This document shows positions 14,201-26,353 of a stretch of DNA of 64,000 nt, piece after piece. The notes under the pieces were generated by a model, which made no database searches, was not told the origin of the DNA, and worked only from the letters and a program-made list of their open reading frames with translations. Every line of letters starts with the position of its first letter. Within the stretch, counting starts at the first letter, position 1. Source of the stretch: Baylisascaris procyonis (taxonomy: Eukaryota; Nematoda; Chromadorea; Rhabditida; Ascarididae); NCBI GenBank assembly GCA_037389465.1, contig JAZARR010000213.1, positions 1,837,001 to 1,901,000 of the forward strand, written 5' to 3'. Both the position numbers and the translations under genes were made by a program.

Positions 14201-14999
14201 TATTCGAACAATGAAGAGCACTGAATTGTTGTGTTTAAAAGATCGTTTTTGATTTCGAAAATTGATATGCCACTTAACTTTTTGAAAGTATAGTTTGATT
14301 GAAGAATTTTAAATGTATTGTGAACCTTAGACGACTAAACTGGAACTCGAATATGAGCACACTTCCTCCGCCTGAAGTTTGACAGGTATATCAAGCAACA
14401 ATAAATCAGTCATCAATTTTTTTGTGGTCGATTATTTTAAATGAGCCATAAATTATGCGTTTATATAATATTTGTTTCAAAACAATGCATCATTTTAAAA
14501 AATATTTATTGAAAATTGGATATAGAAAGTATTATAAATTGCCAAAACAAGATGAGAAAATGGTCGTAGATTTTTAAAAGCACATTAACTGGCACGGCAA
14601 ACAAATAGAAAAATTTCGCGATGAATGCGTTAGAAAGCGTTTAGCGCATTCTCTAAATTATTGCGATAGTTAAAGAGGAAGCATAAAATTGACAAATATT
14701 TATTGTGATGAAGCATCGATCGAAATCATTCAAAGAAATGTGGAAAGAATAAAGAGTTAAACAAGAGAAGCACGATATGGGTATGTGGATGGGGTTGAGT
14801 CGACGTTCGTTTTTTTTTTTTCGTAAGGAATAGGCGAATGACTCTCATTTCAGCTCATGTGTGGGCGCATTGAGAGCTCTGAGATATCGGGGTCTATCCA
14901 GCTCTTCGCAAACACGCAAACACATTTCATAACATCATTCAGCAATTTCCAAATATCTGCATTTTATTTTTCCATACGGTTAACTGCCCACCCAAGTTG
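11264..14999. other. Intergenic, no gene recognised
   Basis: This is the stretch downstream of GPALPP1 towards the convergent hsp gene. It holds many poly-T runs and short T-rich frames (for example 12796-13074) whose predicted proteins are mostly Phe and Leu from T content. No clear AATAAA was seen within the first 1.3 kb after the GPALPP1 stop, so the 3' end of that transcript is not placed. Confidence 0.5.
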
Positions 15000-15070
15000 T
15001 TATCAGATGCATCATAACATCAGGCATCGTCATTGATAACAGTGCCTGATATTGTTATTGCATCCGATAA
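15000..15070. ncRNA. miRNA-precursor-like hairpin (candidate)
   Basis: An imperfect inverted repeat: the left arm 15000-15026 pairs with the right arm 15043-15070 around a 16-nt loop. By eye the helix is 5 bp, one A.C mismatch, 6 bp, a 2-nt bulge, 5 bp, a 3-nt bulge, then 8 bp, about 24 pairs in all. The size and bulges fit an animal pre-miRNA. The element lies between two convergent genes, about 255 bp beyond the hsp stop codon. The strand is unknown, and no known miRNA seed was recognised. It could also be a remnant of a small inverted-repeat element. Confidence 0.35.
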
Positions 15071-15325
15071 AAGCAGGACCAAGATGTTTCGATTCATATG
15101 CTTCGTGACAGCTGGTTTCGTCCGGCAAAAAAAAAAATTTAAAAAATTAAAAAATAAAAAATAAAAAATATGGGGACGTATGCCTGCTGTGAAGAAATGC
15201 AGAAGGAAGAGAAAGGGTGGATGAAATCAACGCCGGGATCATCAATTCGAAGCCTCAGTGATGCCTGATGTCTTTATCGTTAGGAATGGGAAAAGAGAGA
15301 GAGTGGGATGAATAAGCGATTTGCT

Positions 15326-18300
15326 TTATTGGAACGTTTTTCGCAGTATTTGTACACTGCGTACGCTGGATCGTGATTCTGATTTGGCGGTTTCACCTCC
15401 ACCATTTTGTTGCGTACTTGTTGATGGCGAGTCAACACGATAGCGATGACGATCCAAAGAGCCGTCTTGATGATAGCCATCACGATGCGAATCACGTGAT
15501 TCACTGCGATATTCGTTTCTTGTTTCTGAGTGATATTCACGTTCACGCTTTTCACGCGTATCGAAGCCACCTAAACATTTCGAAGAATTCATTTCAAACG
15601 ATGAATTGATCGGGAAATTCATTGACGCAAACAACGAGCGCTGACCTCTATGGTTTATTTTTTGAACCACAATGAGGAACTTTGAATTTCTATGATCTCT
15701 GCCTGCAAAATATGATCGCTGATTTGCTCTCATTACTTGTTGGGCACGATGGAAGTTCAGAATAAGGTGCGAAATTTTTAATTTCAGGCGAAATTAATTT
15801 TTTAATTTTAAATAATTTTAATCCCTCCGTATTTTAAGCTTCGAATAGGGTTCGATTAAATTGCCAACGTTGACTCTACAGGGTCAATCAAAAAAAGACA
15901 GGTATTTTGAATCTGCGATAGTTGGAGATTAGTTATCGCTTGATAGAACAATAAACAATGCCTTTATGGTTGCGTAGTGGAGTTTTTAGAATGCATTCAA
16001 GGCATTTGGAAAAGAACAAAGAATAAAACTCTTCATTATGTTGCGACTCATGTTCTCTTGAAGTGAGGAACTGAGAATTCATGTCGAGAGGTTGGTATGG
16101 CACAAACCTTTTTTCAACCTTCCAGTGAAATCAATCAACCGATGCAATATTTCAATGAACTATGACATAACGTCATAGATGTTTTTTTTTCTCACATGAC
16201 CAGCCAGCTGGTTGCAAAATTTTCTCAGCTGGTTGAAAGTCGTTTTTGACTTGCATATGACCGATTTTAGAACAAAATTTGTGAGCAAATTCATGATGAA
16301 TTTTGACTATTTTCCATGTTCCTATTATCTATGATGTGCAAGTTAAAAGAAACTGACAGACATATAAATAAACAAACATACCACCTGATGTGCTTCGGTA
16401 ATATTGGAAAAGTGTGTAAAAAAAACCGGATAACTCATGCATAGAAATCAATCGACTGGACTGCGCTCAAAAAATTTATCCCTCAATAAGAATGCAAAAT
16501 CACTAAATTAGTAATCCTGAAATATAGGTCTTTCTCAATGAATCTCTTTCATCTCTACGAAATGAGATTTTCTATAAAACAATAAGGTAGAAAAAAAGGA
16601 TTATAAAAGCATACCTCGTTCTTCGCCTCTGTATTGATTTCGTTCTTGGGATTGATTACGTCCTTGAGCGCCACCTGTTCTCGAACTTTCATGATAGTAT
16701 GTATGCGATGAATGAGTTGTCTGTGGTGAGCGGCGCTCTATAACGTTCGTATTTATAGTTGGCAATTTATACAACAAACAGTATATTTTATAAATCCGTT
16801 TAACGACCAATCGTAAGCATATTCAATTCATCAGTTCACCTTCTAAGGTATGCAATTATATGCAATGAACAGTCATCCTGCTCATTATTAAAGAAAAAAA
16901 GAGAGCATATACTAAGTGATCAGCTAATATTCTGGATAAGTTAGTGGGAATAATAACGTGCCTTGTGTATCACTATGATGTGTTTCAGATTCGCTACGAC
17001 CCCTTTCTCGTAGACTGCTGTTGCTATTGCTTCGTTGTTGACCACGATTATCGCCTCTTCGTGATGGGCCTTCTATCGGTATGAGACGTTCACGACCTGA
17101 CGCTAAACGTTGACGCTTCGTTGCTTCGACAGTAAGACGACCCTAAGCAAAACAAATTTTAAGATTTCCTTCAAAACGTTTATCTCTCTGACATTTTTAT
17201 TGGCACCGAAAAATGTGATTTCAATCTTTTAAATCATATATTAATAGTGGATATAATAGTGGCTATCTAATTATATGCCAGTAGTCATATATCTGCCCTC
17301 AGTTGATGATTTCATGGCTTTGGGACGACTGTTAGCTGAAAGAAACGCTTGGAAACAAATTCAGATGTCAAACAAGGGAGACATAACCAAATGAATATTT
17401 AAACAGCTGAATGCAGCAATATGACAGAGACATTGAATGATTGGGCGATCGTGAAGTGTTCCATAAGCATCCACATAAAGTGGATAATCACTTCACTACC
17501 TTTGCGTAGAAATTTGCTTCTGGGATAGAGTTTCGATTTCTTTAGAGCGATTAGCATCACTGACAATATGCCGTTGGGAAATATCGACCACGAATTTGAT
17601 TTGCCTCTTTAAGCTCAAAATTCTTTTTTCGAAATACGCTTGAAAATTATAACGTTAGAAACGCAAATCTAACAGAGCAATAATTGTAATTTGGCGATGA
17701 AAGGGTTTCTCACGTATTCGACTTGTGCAAAAGATAACTTACTGTGCTATCAATTGAACTACACACATCAGCCGGCTCAACATCGGATGGTAATTGATAT
17801 TTACGCACGAAATACATCTTCGTGAAATTATCTCGATCACGTACATCCTCGTGGCGACCTTCTATTAGAAGTGTGTCATCCACGGTTTTCACCTAGACAA
17901 TAAAATCTCTTGCTATATTTCAATAATTTTGATGCGATTTTTATTAAAAACTTTTATAAAATATTTTTAAAATATTCTAATATACAATTAGCAATTTTAA
18001 TTATTAAATTCATCTTTTTGCGACGAATATATGTTTGCTTTCTTCAGGATATTGAGACGCATTGAAAAACAAGCATTTTCTTTGATTTTTATATTCAATT
18101 TCTGGATGAACCACCATTATCTCTCAGAGGATTCCTCGTTGTTTACTTTTGTTCTCATAAATACTTAGCAAATATTATGTTATCCTGTAACGAGTTCCCT
18201 CAATACCCAATGTAGAACATATAAAAAATAATTGTACTCCCCCCCCCCCTGATGCGATATACGTATCTTCATTATCATATCGACCTAATAAAAACCACAC

Positions 18301-21300
18301 AGAGATAATCTGCTTATAATAAATGATAATGAACTATGCTGCTTGCCTGTATTTCTTCCGGACGAAATTGATAGGCATCCACCTCGACAGCGAAACGATG
18401 CGAATCGTTAGTGATTTTTGTTTTAATATCGATACCCTCTTTAAAGATCGGTTCCGCCCATCGTGGATATAGATCTCGCCAAAAAGGATCAGAACGCCAA
18501 TTTCTATCCATACGATCCAAATGTGATGAGAACTAAAAATTGAAAATTATCTAGCCTCAATAGTTTAAATAGCTGGAATAGGCGAATTTAAAGCGTCAAA
18601 AAAAAGCTGCAAACTAAAGCAATTTGCTGCTTTGTTTAGAATATATATAAAATAATTTCTATATTTTAATTCCATCATTTCAAATAATAATATATATACT
18701 ATTATTATTATTGAAAATATCCACATCATCACTGAGTTTATTCGTCGAAAATTTTTTAAAAACTATTTTTGTAAGAAAATTAAATGTGAGGATTTAAGAA
18801 ATTTCTATAAACGCAATTTATGCATACTAAAGAAATATGAGAATTGATGAAGATGAAAAGTTAGCTGAATTGTTTCTCAACCATTTACATACTTCCGATA
18901 ACCCAATTATCAAACATATAAAAAGGAAGTGCAATTTTCAAGCAAAAAAAAAAGCAACTATAAAGTTTCCTATGGAAGATAGATTTCTCAAAGAGGTAAG
19001 ATTAGTATGCAAAAGTACGTGAATGTAAGTCGAAAATGGTGATGAAGAAAAAACCAATAATGCCAAATCACACTTTCCCTATGCATTTTTAATAGCACTT
19101 TTCTGAGTTTAGAGTAGATTTTCCTCAGAATCCTCAATTATGCTGAGAGAGTGGATCGAAGCCACAATTTCACATAAATTTCTCACCAAAAAGAAGCGTG
19201 TCAAAGGAAGAGATAAGTTGAAGGATGCAAAAAATCCGATGATTCCATTAAATGTCTTCTTGGCAGATCATAAAACTGGAAGCTCAAAGTTATGGCCCCC
19301 TAAAGCCTATAGCTATAGTCACAAAGAAAAATTAATCTCCGAGTAAACATTGGTATTTAAAGAAGATAGCGTCAATGCAGCAAGTATTCATCAATATCAA
19401 ACAGCCATCATTGAGTCATAAAGTAAACATTTGAAAGCCAATCGTTCCTCTTCGTTCTTTCAACAACAACAAAAAAAAAAAAAAATATTTTCCAATAGCT
19501 TTTGTTTTGTTCGTGGAGGATATCGTTCAATCGACACAGAACTTTTCTTATGTATTCCTAATATCGTTTACATGAAAATTATTCTTTTATATATTATTTA
19601 TTCAATTTGCGTTTATTTATTCAAAATTATTAGACCATAATTTCAATCATATATCTATCAATGTTGAGGAGCACAGAATTGAACCCAAACGAAGACTCTC
19701 CTCTGGAATAGAACATCTTTCTGGCACAATAATTTATAAAAAAGTAGAGATTAGACAATTTGCATCAGTCAATCATTTGTAATTTCACTTCAAAAACTTT
19801 TTACCATTACTGTATATCAATTCTTTTTTGTCAGTTCCAGATCGCTGTTGTTTGTTATTCTAATCGTTGCTTGCGTTAAAAAGAACGTCAAGGAATATGA
19901 GCAGATCGGATGTCGCTGGATTTGCAAATAACAATGCGAATTTAAACGAACCCGTGGAACAACCGCATCCATCGTTGGCCAATCAGACGGCCAATCCAAA
20001 AAACTACGACGACGATCGAAAGCCGAACGAAACTGAAAATGAAAGTTTCTTATTCCCAGAATTGAAATATCTAAAAATTTACTTTAAAAATGAATGCTCA
20101 TTGTTCGACATAATAAATCAGTCCTAAAATAGCTCAAAAGATGACATAAAGTATACCATGAAATGTCACAAACAACAATATGAATGTCTATTTGCATATC
20201 AAGAGCAAAATATTTCATAGTTTATTATTATCTTTCAATGCGCCACCTCACAAATTCGAATTGCATAAGCAAAAACATCATATTCGTATATAATCAAATG
20301 GTTTTATGGAAGAGTTCGTCCACGATTACGAGAAAATTATTGAAAAGACTTCTAAACATTTCTTACATTTGCTTCGTAGTAATATTCATTTCACTTAGTT
20401 TTCTTATAGAGAAACACCAAAAAATATTTAGTGAAAAGTTTTTCAGATGCGAACTCGTCAGCAATGACAACTGCATCAATTTGAATCTAATCTAGTCATC
20501 AATGCTACTAGCAATAACTATATACTTGCACACTATTGATATATGTTAGCGGCTCAAACGGAACAAAAGTTCAACGCTTATAAAACACAACAAAATTTGA
20601 ATCAACGAGAAGATGGAATTTTTTAACAACTCGGTTTCGTACAGATATAGGCAACCAACTGGAGATTCTATCATTTTCCTACTCCATAATGCCTATCAGA
20701 CAGTGAAAAAGAAATAATTCATTTACGCGATCAGACGAATATACCCATAGAATATTTGAAATTTTACACAGATTTTTTATGTTATAAACAAATCGCTTAA
20801 ATTTAATCTAGAGACGGTTTGTATATTTCGCTCAACTTTATATAAAATGTATGATTCGAAATTCCAACTGTTTTCTCTTTATTTCACACCATACTAAGCT
20901 AAATCCGAGTTATTCGGGAACGTATTTAGTTGAAGTTTATCTTAAAAAAGTGCTTAAAAGGATCTGCATAAAATTTGCACAATTCGCTTTGCGAAAAATG
21001 CAGAAAATCGACTTTTCGTTTTTTATGACCGTAAAAATTTAAGACGTATTTCACTTATAATTCGTTTAGAAATGATATTTTAGCTATAATCCCCCACTTA
21101 TGGGATATTCTTATGTGTTTTAAAATGAGAAGCGTAAAAAAAGTGAGTGGCAAAATCATTTATGCCGCGAAAATGATGTCTAACTTAATTTTTGTATTAC
21201 ATGAACATTGAAGTATTGCGTTTTTTTTTACTCATATATTGTGTTACATTCATTACTACCATCGAGAGATTCGGTGAAGTAATACTTCCGGATTAAATAT

Positions 21301-24300
21301 TACAACTAAAATAAGGATATCGGTGATCGAACAAAAACTATACTGTTATAATATTACTCTTCTTCAAAAATATTACTTCTTTGATAATACAATGAAAATA
21401 TAAAACAATTTTAGAAAATGTGAAAAATAAAGAAGAGAAAATTTTCATCAACCAATGGCACAAATGGATCCACTATCCACGCACTCAAATGCATCAATAG
21501 TCATGTGATTGAAAATCGTTCTCTTAATTACGCTTGAGGAAATCATCGAATGTAACCGTTCAGCAGTTAAGGATCCATACAAAAATCCTCAAGCCTTACT
21601 TTCTCCTTCTCCGATTTCCTAGAGGGAATTTTGCAAATTCCAAAAATAGTTCTTCCGTTTCATATAACGAAATGCCTGCCTTTAGAATTGCAACTAAGTA
21701 AAGAGAACGTAGCCGATTGAAAGGTATATAACAGCGAATGTGAGGTGATGTGTGTTTGTGGTGTCTGCATATTGGAGAGTGGGCATAACGCAGCAACGTT
21801 CGCAAGCGTAATTATTGTTGAGTGCGCAAAACTCACGAATACATCAGCATTCAGTATTCCGCATCGAAAGAGGATTATTTTTTTTTTTTTTTTTACGATC
21901 TCTATGCCATTTTCACATCGCTTTCATCAATCATTCTCTATAACCATATTTTCTATGCACTCAATGCCAACGTTCTCCAATATTTTCATGCAATCATACT
22001 CGTTACATCTTAGAAGAATCGTCACATCAATTTATGAGGAACGGAAAAGTAACAGATATACTTTAGGTAATTTCTATTTGAATTGATGTATTATTGTGTC
22101 TCATATTTCTTCGTTACTTTTGATATGTTATATGAGAGACAGCGAGAAAACCATTTGCTTGTGTATCGATGAAATGAAACTAGAACTAAACAGCTGAAAT
22201 AAATTAAGTGAAGAAAAATTTAACCGATTAGTTTAATGCGAAAATGAGAAATGCAAAAAAAAAACTATAGTAAAATGCCCTATTCATTTGAGCCAAATAA
22301 GGGATGGAGATGGAATTCACCAAAAAAAAAAAAAAAAAAAAAAAACGACGCAAAGAACCCGAATTGCTGGAACCTAGTTTATCTCAATCTTCAATATAAG
22401 ATAATGGGTCATAGACATAAGACTCCAGATTGAGAAACGAAAAATATATTGTGCGCCAGAAAGATGCGAGATAATCATAGAGCATAGCACAAATTGATAA
22501 ACTTATAACAACTACAAACATTCGACAACAAAAAAAAATTCTAAAAATATGCAAATTAAAAAGCTTCAATATTTTATTGTGGAATCACATATAATGAGGT
22601 TTTCCATTTTATCGCATGAATTCATTATAACGTTGGAGAATCTTCATAGTTAATACGTCTGATATGAACCTTTCGCCTTATAATTTAGTGCAAATGCGAT
22701 CATTTCGCATTACTTTCGCGCATAAAACAGTTTATAATTTTATTGGAAATTGAATAAGCATTAAAATAAACATATAAATATTACGTTTAACTGTACTGTT
22801 CCAAACGATTTAAGTCTAAGCTTGCGCACTGCTGATATTAAAGAAGGAATTGCCAAGCAACGGCTAATGGAACGCATTTTTTCACCCTCTTTCTTTTATG
22901 ATTATCAAGAAAAATTTGCACAATGACAGAAAAATGAAACAAAATTGTATGTTCCATTCAAGCTCAAACTGCGCTATAAGAAGAATCGACGATTATCGAT
23001 CATGCTGTGCTTTGACGATAATCTTTCAGCGCTATGAATAAATTGGCGATGATAAGCTCATATAGAGGCTTTATCAATAGTTAGCAAGATATGCCCGAAG
23101 GTTTTTGCATTATGAATAGAAGGGCTTTCATCTGCAAGTGGTCTCTATATTCTAGGATTTGATGCAATGATACAGTAGGAACTTTTTTATGTGAGCACAA
23201 ACAAGTCCATAAAGAAATTTTTCGCTTCTTTTACTTTCTAGCTAAACGATATTTCATTCCACATTTGAAGGCAACCTCTAGCCATCTGCATCCTTTAAAA
23301 CGATTCGAGCATTTCACTGTCACGCTATAACTTTGCAATATGACTCAACGATTGCTTCGAAAAAAAAAAAATCCTTCAATCAGAAGTGGGTTTTTTTTAA
23401 ATTCCGCGTATACATTTTTTGAAAGCCACTTTAAATGTGAGCATCGACTAACTAGGTCTATAAAGTGACAATGCTATGAAGCAAATGCAATGAAAATAAA
23501 CGAAGTTGACATTTCATGACTTCTAACGTAAATATTTATAAGCACAAAAAATTCCACTTGCATATTCTTGCCTTTGCAAGAGCCACTTTTGAAAGTGCCA
23601 ATCATTTAAAGTTTTTTTTTCTAGAAGAATATGATGTAGATTTTCTACAGTATGCACAGCTTCTATAACAGCTTGAATGAAACACGAGAAAATGCGGAAG
23701 AAAATTTAATTTTACAGAGAATCCAGTTATTTTCAGTTAAAAAAAAGCTTTAATTTGTAATGCTTTTTGAATAGAATAGCAATAGATAGTTGACTTCCTA
23801 GTATTCATGTGGTTTCGATCAAGTTATATTGAGATGAAATGGCACAAAAGTAGGTAACAATATGAATTGAGGCAGCAAAAAACTCCGTGAAAAAACTCTA
23901 TAACGAATTACTTTCTTAAGTGATAATAGTTTTTTTCGCTTGATGCTAAACGATTGGAGAAGTGAATATGTGTTGTGGCTATTTAATTGCCTTGAAATAA
24001 GGGAAATCTAAAATACGAGAATAAAGCACAATATGTCTGAAAATAAAATAGAGAAAACATAAACGGGAATCGACATACAAAAAAAAAAAAGAAAAAAGAA
24101 AATGAATGCATATCGACAACACGACCGCTACAATTACATTCACAAATAATGCCCAACGCAATAACGATGTTTCATTTATAACGAACAATGTCGCGCTTAA
24201 AAAAAAACAAATCTGAGAATTGTGATTGCACAACTGTATGAGTAGCTATCACAAATTGATTGTTTGATCGATTTGTCAATGACGATGATATGAAAGATGA

Positions 24301-24674
24301 AAAAATAGATAATTTTTTGAAACAAAAATTACGAACATCTCGCACAAAATGAATTATTTTTGCACTATTTGTTATAATTAATTTCGTGCAATCATTTTCA
24401 ACTAAATTAAGCTTTCGAAATAAGAAAACTTTTTGCAACTAAATCATAGCTATTTAGAGTGCTATTTTATAAGTTGAATTACTTTTTTTTAAAATTTTTT
24501 TTGCTTAAAAGAAGCAAATAAAATATAAGCAGAATGAAGACTAACCCTTCGTACAAGTTCGCGAGGTTGAGGCCAATCTATAGGCCAATCATCCCAATCG
24601 TGCATCCAACGATCGTCATCCCAAAACGAACGCCGCATTTCCTCATCTCGCCAACGGCTCTCAACAAGCGCCAT
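15326..24674 (-). CDS. hsp-43: Small heat-shock protein, HSP-43-like (alpha-crystallin domain)
   Basis: Exons in transcript order: 24674-24546, optional 20032-19952, 18532-18347, 17892-17743, 17142-16962, 16737-16615 and 15570-15326. The product is 337 aa, or 364 aa with the optional exon. The N-terminus is Trp/Arg-rich (DDWPIDWP). The alpha-crystallin domain spans residues about 74-165, with ITNDSHRFAVEVDAYQF, FRPEEIQVKTVDDTLLIEG, a VRKYQLPSDV stretch and GRLTVEA. It is followed by an I-P-I motif at about 176-178, the usual C-terminal anchor of small HSP oligomers. Residues about 180-337 form a long Arg/Ser/Glu-rich disordered tail, much longer than in typical 16-20 kDa worm small HSPs and as expected of the HSP-43 type. 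Role from the family: ATP-independent holdase chaperone. The intron 18346-17893 starts with GC (CAG|GCAAGC). The exit from the exon ending at 16962 is uncertain: AAG|GCACGT keeps phase, but a GT site nearby also would. The stop TAA lies inside an AATAAA. Confidence 0.93.
18837..19346 (+). CDS. Possible two-exon Lys-rich protein, antisense in hsp-43 intron
   Basis: Two open frames, 18837-19014 and 19129-19346, join in phase across a 114-bp interval that starts A|GTACGT and ends TTTTCCTCAG. The result is about 131 aa, basic, with segments such as LAELFLNHLHTSDNP, LREWIEATISHKF and VKGRDKLKDAKNPM. The composition is less biased than in neighbouring noise frames. The pair lies entirely within the hsp-43 intron, on the opposite strand. 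I recognise no domain. It may be a nested gene, the remnant of one, or a chance run in AT-rich DNA. Confidence 0.25.
19952..20032 (-). other. hsp-43: Optional 81-nt hsp-43 exon paralogous to exon 1
   Basis: Bounded by ATTTTCAG upstream (20033-20040) and CGG|GTTCGT downstream, with phase 0 at both ends, so it can be included or skipped without a frame change. It encodes 27 residues including RRRSFLDWPSDWP. The first coding exon contains RRSF followed by DDWPIDWP, so the two exons look duplicated. It may be a cassette exon, or it may be spliced alternatively to exon 1 from a different promoter. Confidence 0.65.
20041..24545. other. Long hsp-43 intron sequence
   Basis: About 4.5 kb of AT-rich DNA with poly-A runs (22321-22344 is the longest). 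Short frames such as 20184-20495, 20851-21042 and 21596-21805 have no domain or splice context. No RNA gene was seen. Confidence 0.5.
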
Positions 24675-26271
24675 TCTGCTAATTCGTAGACGATATGCTT
24701 GAGGTCCCGCAAACGATGTCACTGCAATCGGTATATCTACAGAAAAAGAAAAAAAAACAACTGAAAAAATCGACGCTCAATCCTGTGCTCACGCAGAGAA
24801 CATTTCTTGTTGCTATAAGTCATACTGAAACGACGGATACCAATAATCCCTCTAGAAAAACAGCTCTACGATTCTTTCAACACTTATTCAAACAATCGAA
24901 GCACAGCTCGTTATCAACGATCTTTCAGCGAAACAGCCTTGTCCATTCATGATTATTCCATAGGTTGGCATTCATTCGCTTGCAGCCATCTACAAACGAA
25001 AGATTCTGGTAAACGGGAGACTTATGGTCTGCATTAAAGTGGATGAGGTGGGACTTAGACACAAGTCCTGTACGCAACAGTCAAACGCATTAGCTATTTA
25101 GCCATAATCTTCTAAGATTTGTTCATGTGGGTATTGCTGGAATTCCTTAACCGTCAACTTTAAAAGCAATTAGAAAGAATGAAAGAAACCTCTACGGCAC
25201 AACTGCACCACAATGAGACACAATATGTGTCTGAGGGAAGCTGTAAAGCAACGTTCTAGGCTCGCACAATGAGTGGGAAATAAGCGCCGCCTACCATGAG
25301 GAAACCATTCACACATGGAAGACCCATTACACAAGCATTCCTGCTATGCCTTCTCAAAAGATATTTGCAATTGGTTTCCTATCATTCGTTCGACTCGATG
25401 ATTATTAGAAGTCCTTTGTATTTCTCTCATTTAATAAAAATTCTTTAATTTATCAGCAATAAATAAAATATGCTTGGATACTGCGTTCATATTTCAGCTA
25501 TTTAAATAAATATCGCTCATAAATAAATCTTCGATAAAAGGCATTTTCATGATTGAACCGATGTAAAATAAAATATAAGCAGCGTAAAATAATATATGTA
25601 AGTTTTTTACCATATTTATACAAAATTGTTGAATTCTCCGACATTCGCCAAGTTTTAAAAAAAAACAAACTTAGATTATAGTTAAAGAAGAGATAGCCGT
25701 ATAGCAAGAATATATAGGCTCGATAATGCAACAATATGGTTGAGAATAATAGAAGCGTGGAAATATGAGATTATAGTGGAAAAAGTTTTTTTTTTTTTTT
25801 ATATTTTAAGTTAACTACTTTTCAAGTATAGCAATGAAATTTCTTTTCTGTAATATCTACCACTAAATTTACGCGTTATGTTGAAGCTACGATGTTATTC
25901 TTTGCACTCATAAAGACCTCAAATATTGTTGAATTTAGAGAGAAATTTCAAAATAGTATTTATAATTTTATATTATTTTTTATTAAATAAAAATTTTATT
26001 ATAACGTTATGTAAGTGCTAATGAACGAGCGATATTGTATTGAAGTGTAGGGCAAACTTCACTATGAGTCATGTAAGTCGACCTGTGTTCAGTTAGTACA
26101 TTGATGTTTGTTCAGTGTTAGTGAACTTATGGAAATTACTAAAAGCAAACAAATGCAGCGGTGAGGCAGATAAACCAAAAGCATTCTTATAATATGCGGT
26201 TTTCTTTCCCGCTAGCTTTACTATCTGGTTTCACAGGTTATCAACAAAAAGTTGAATATGAACACTTTCAT

Positions 26272-26353
<82 letters not shown>

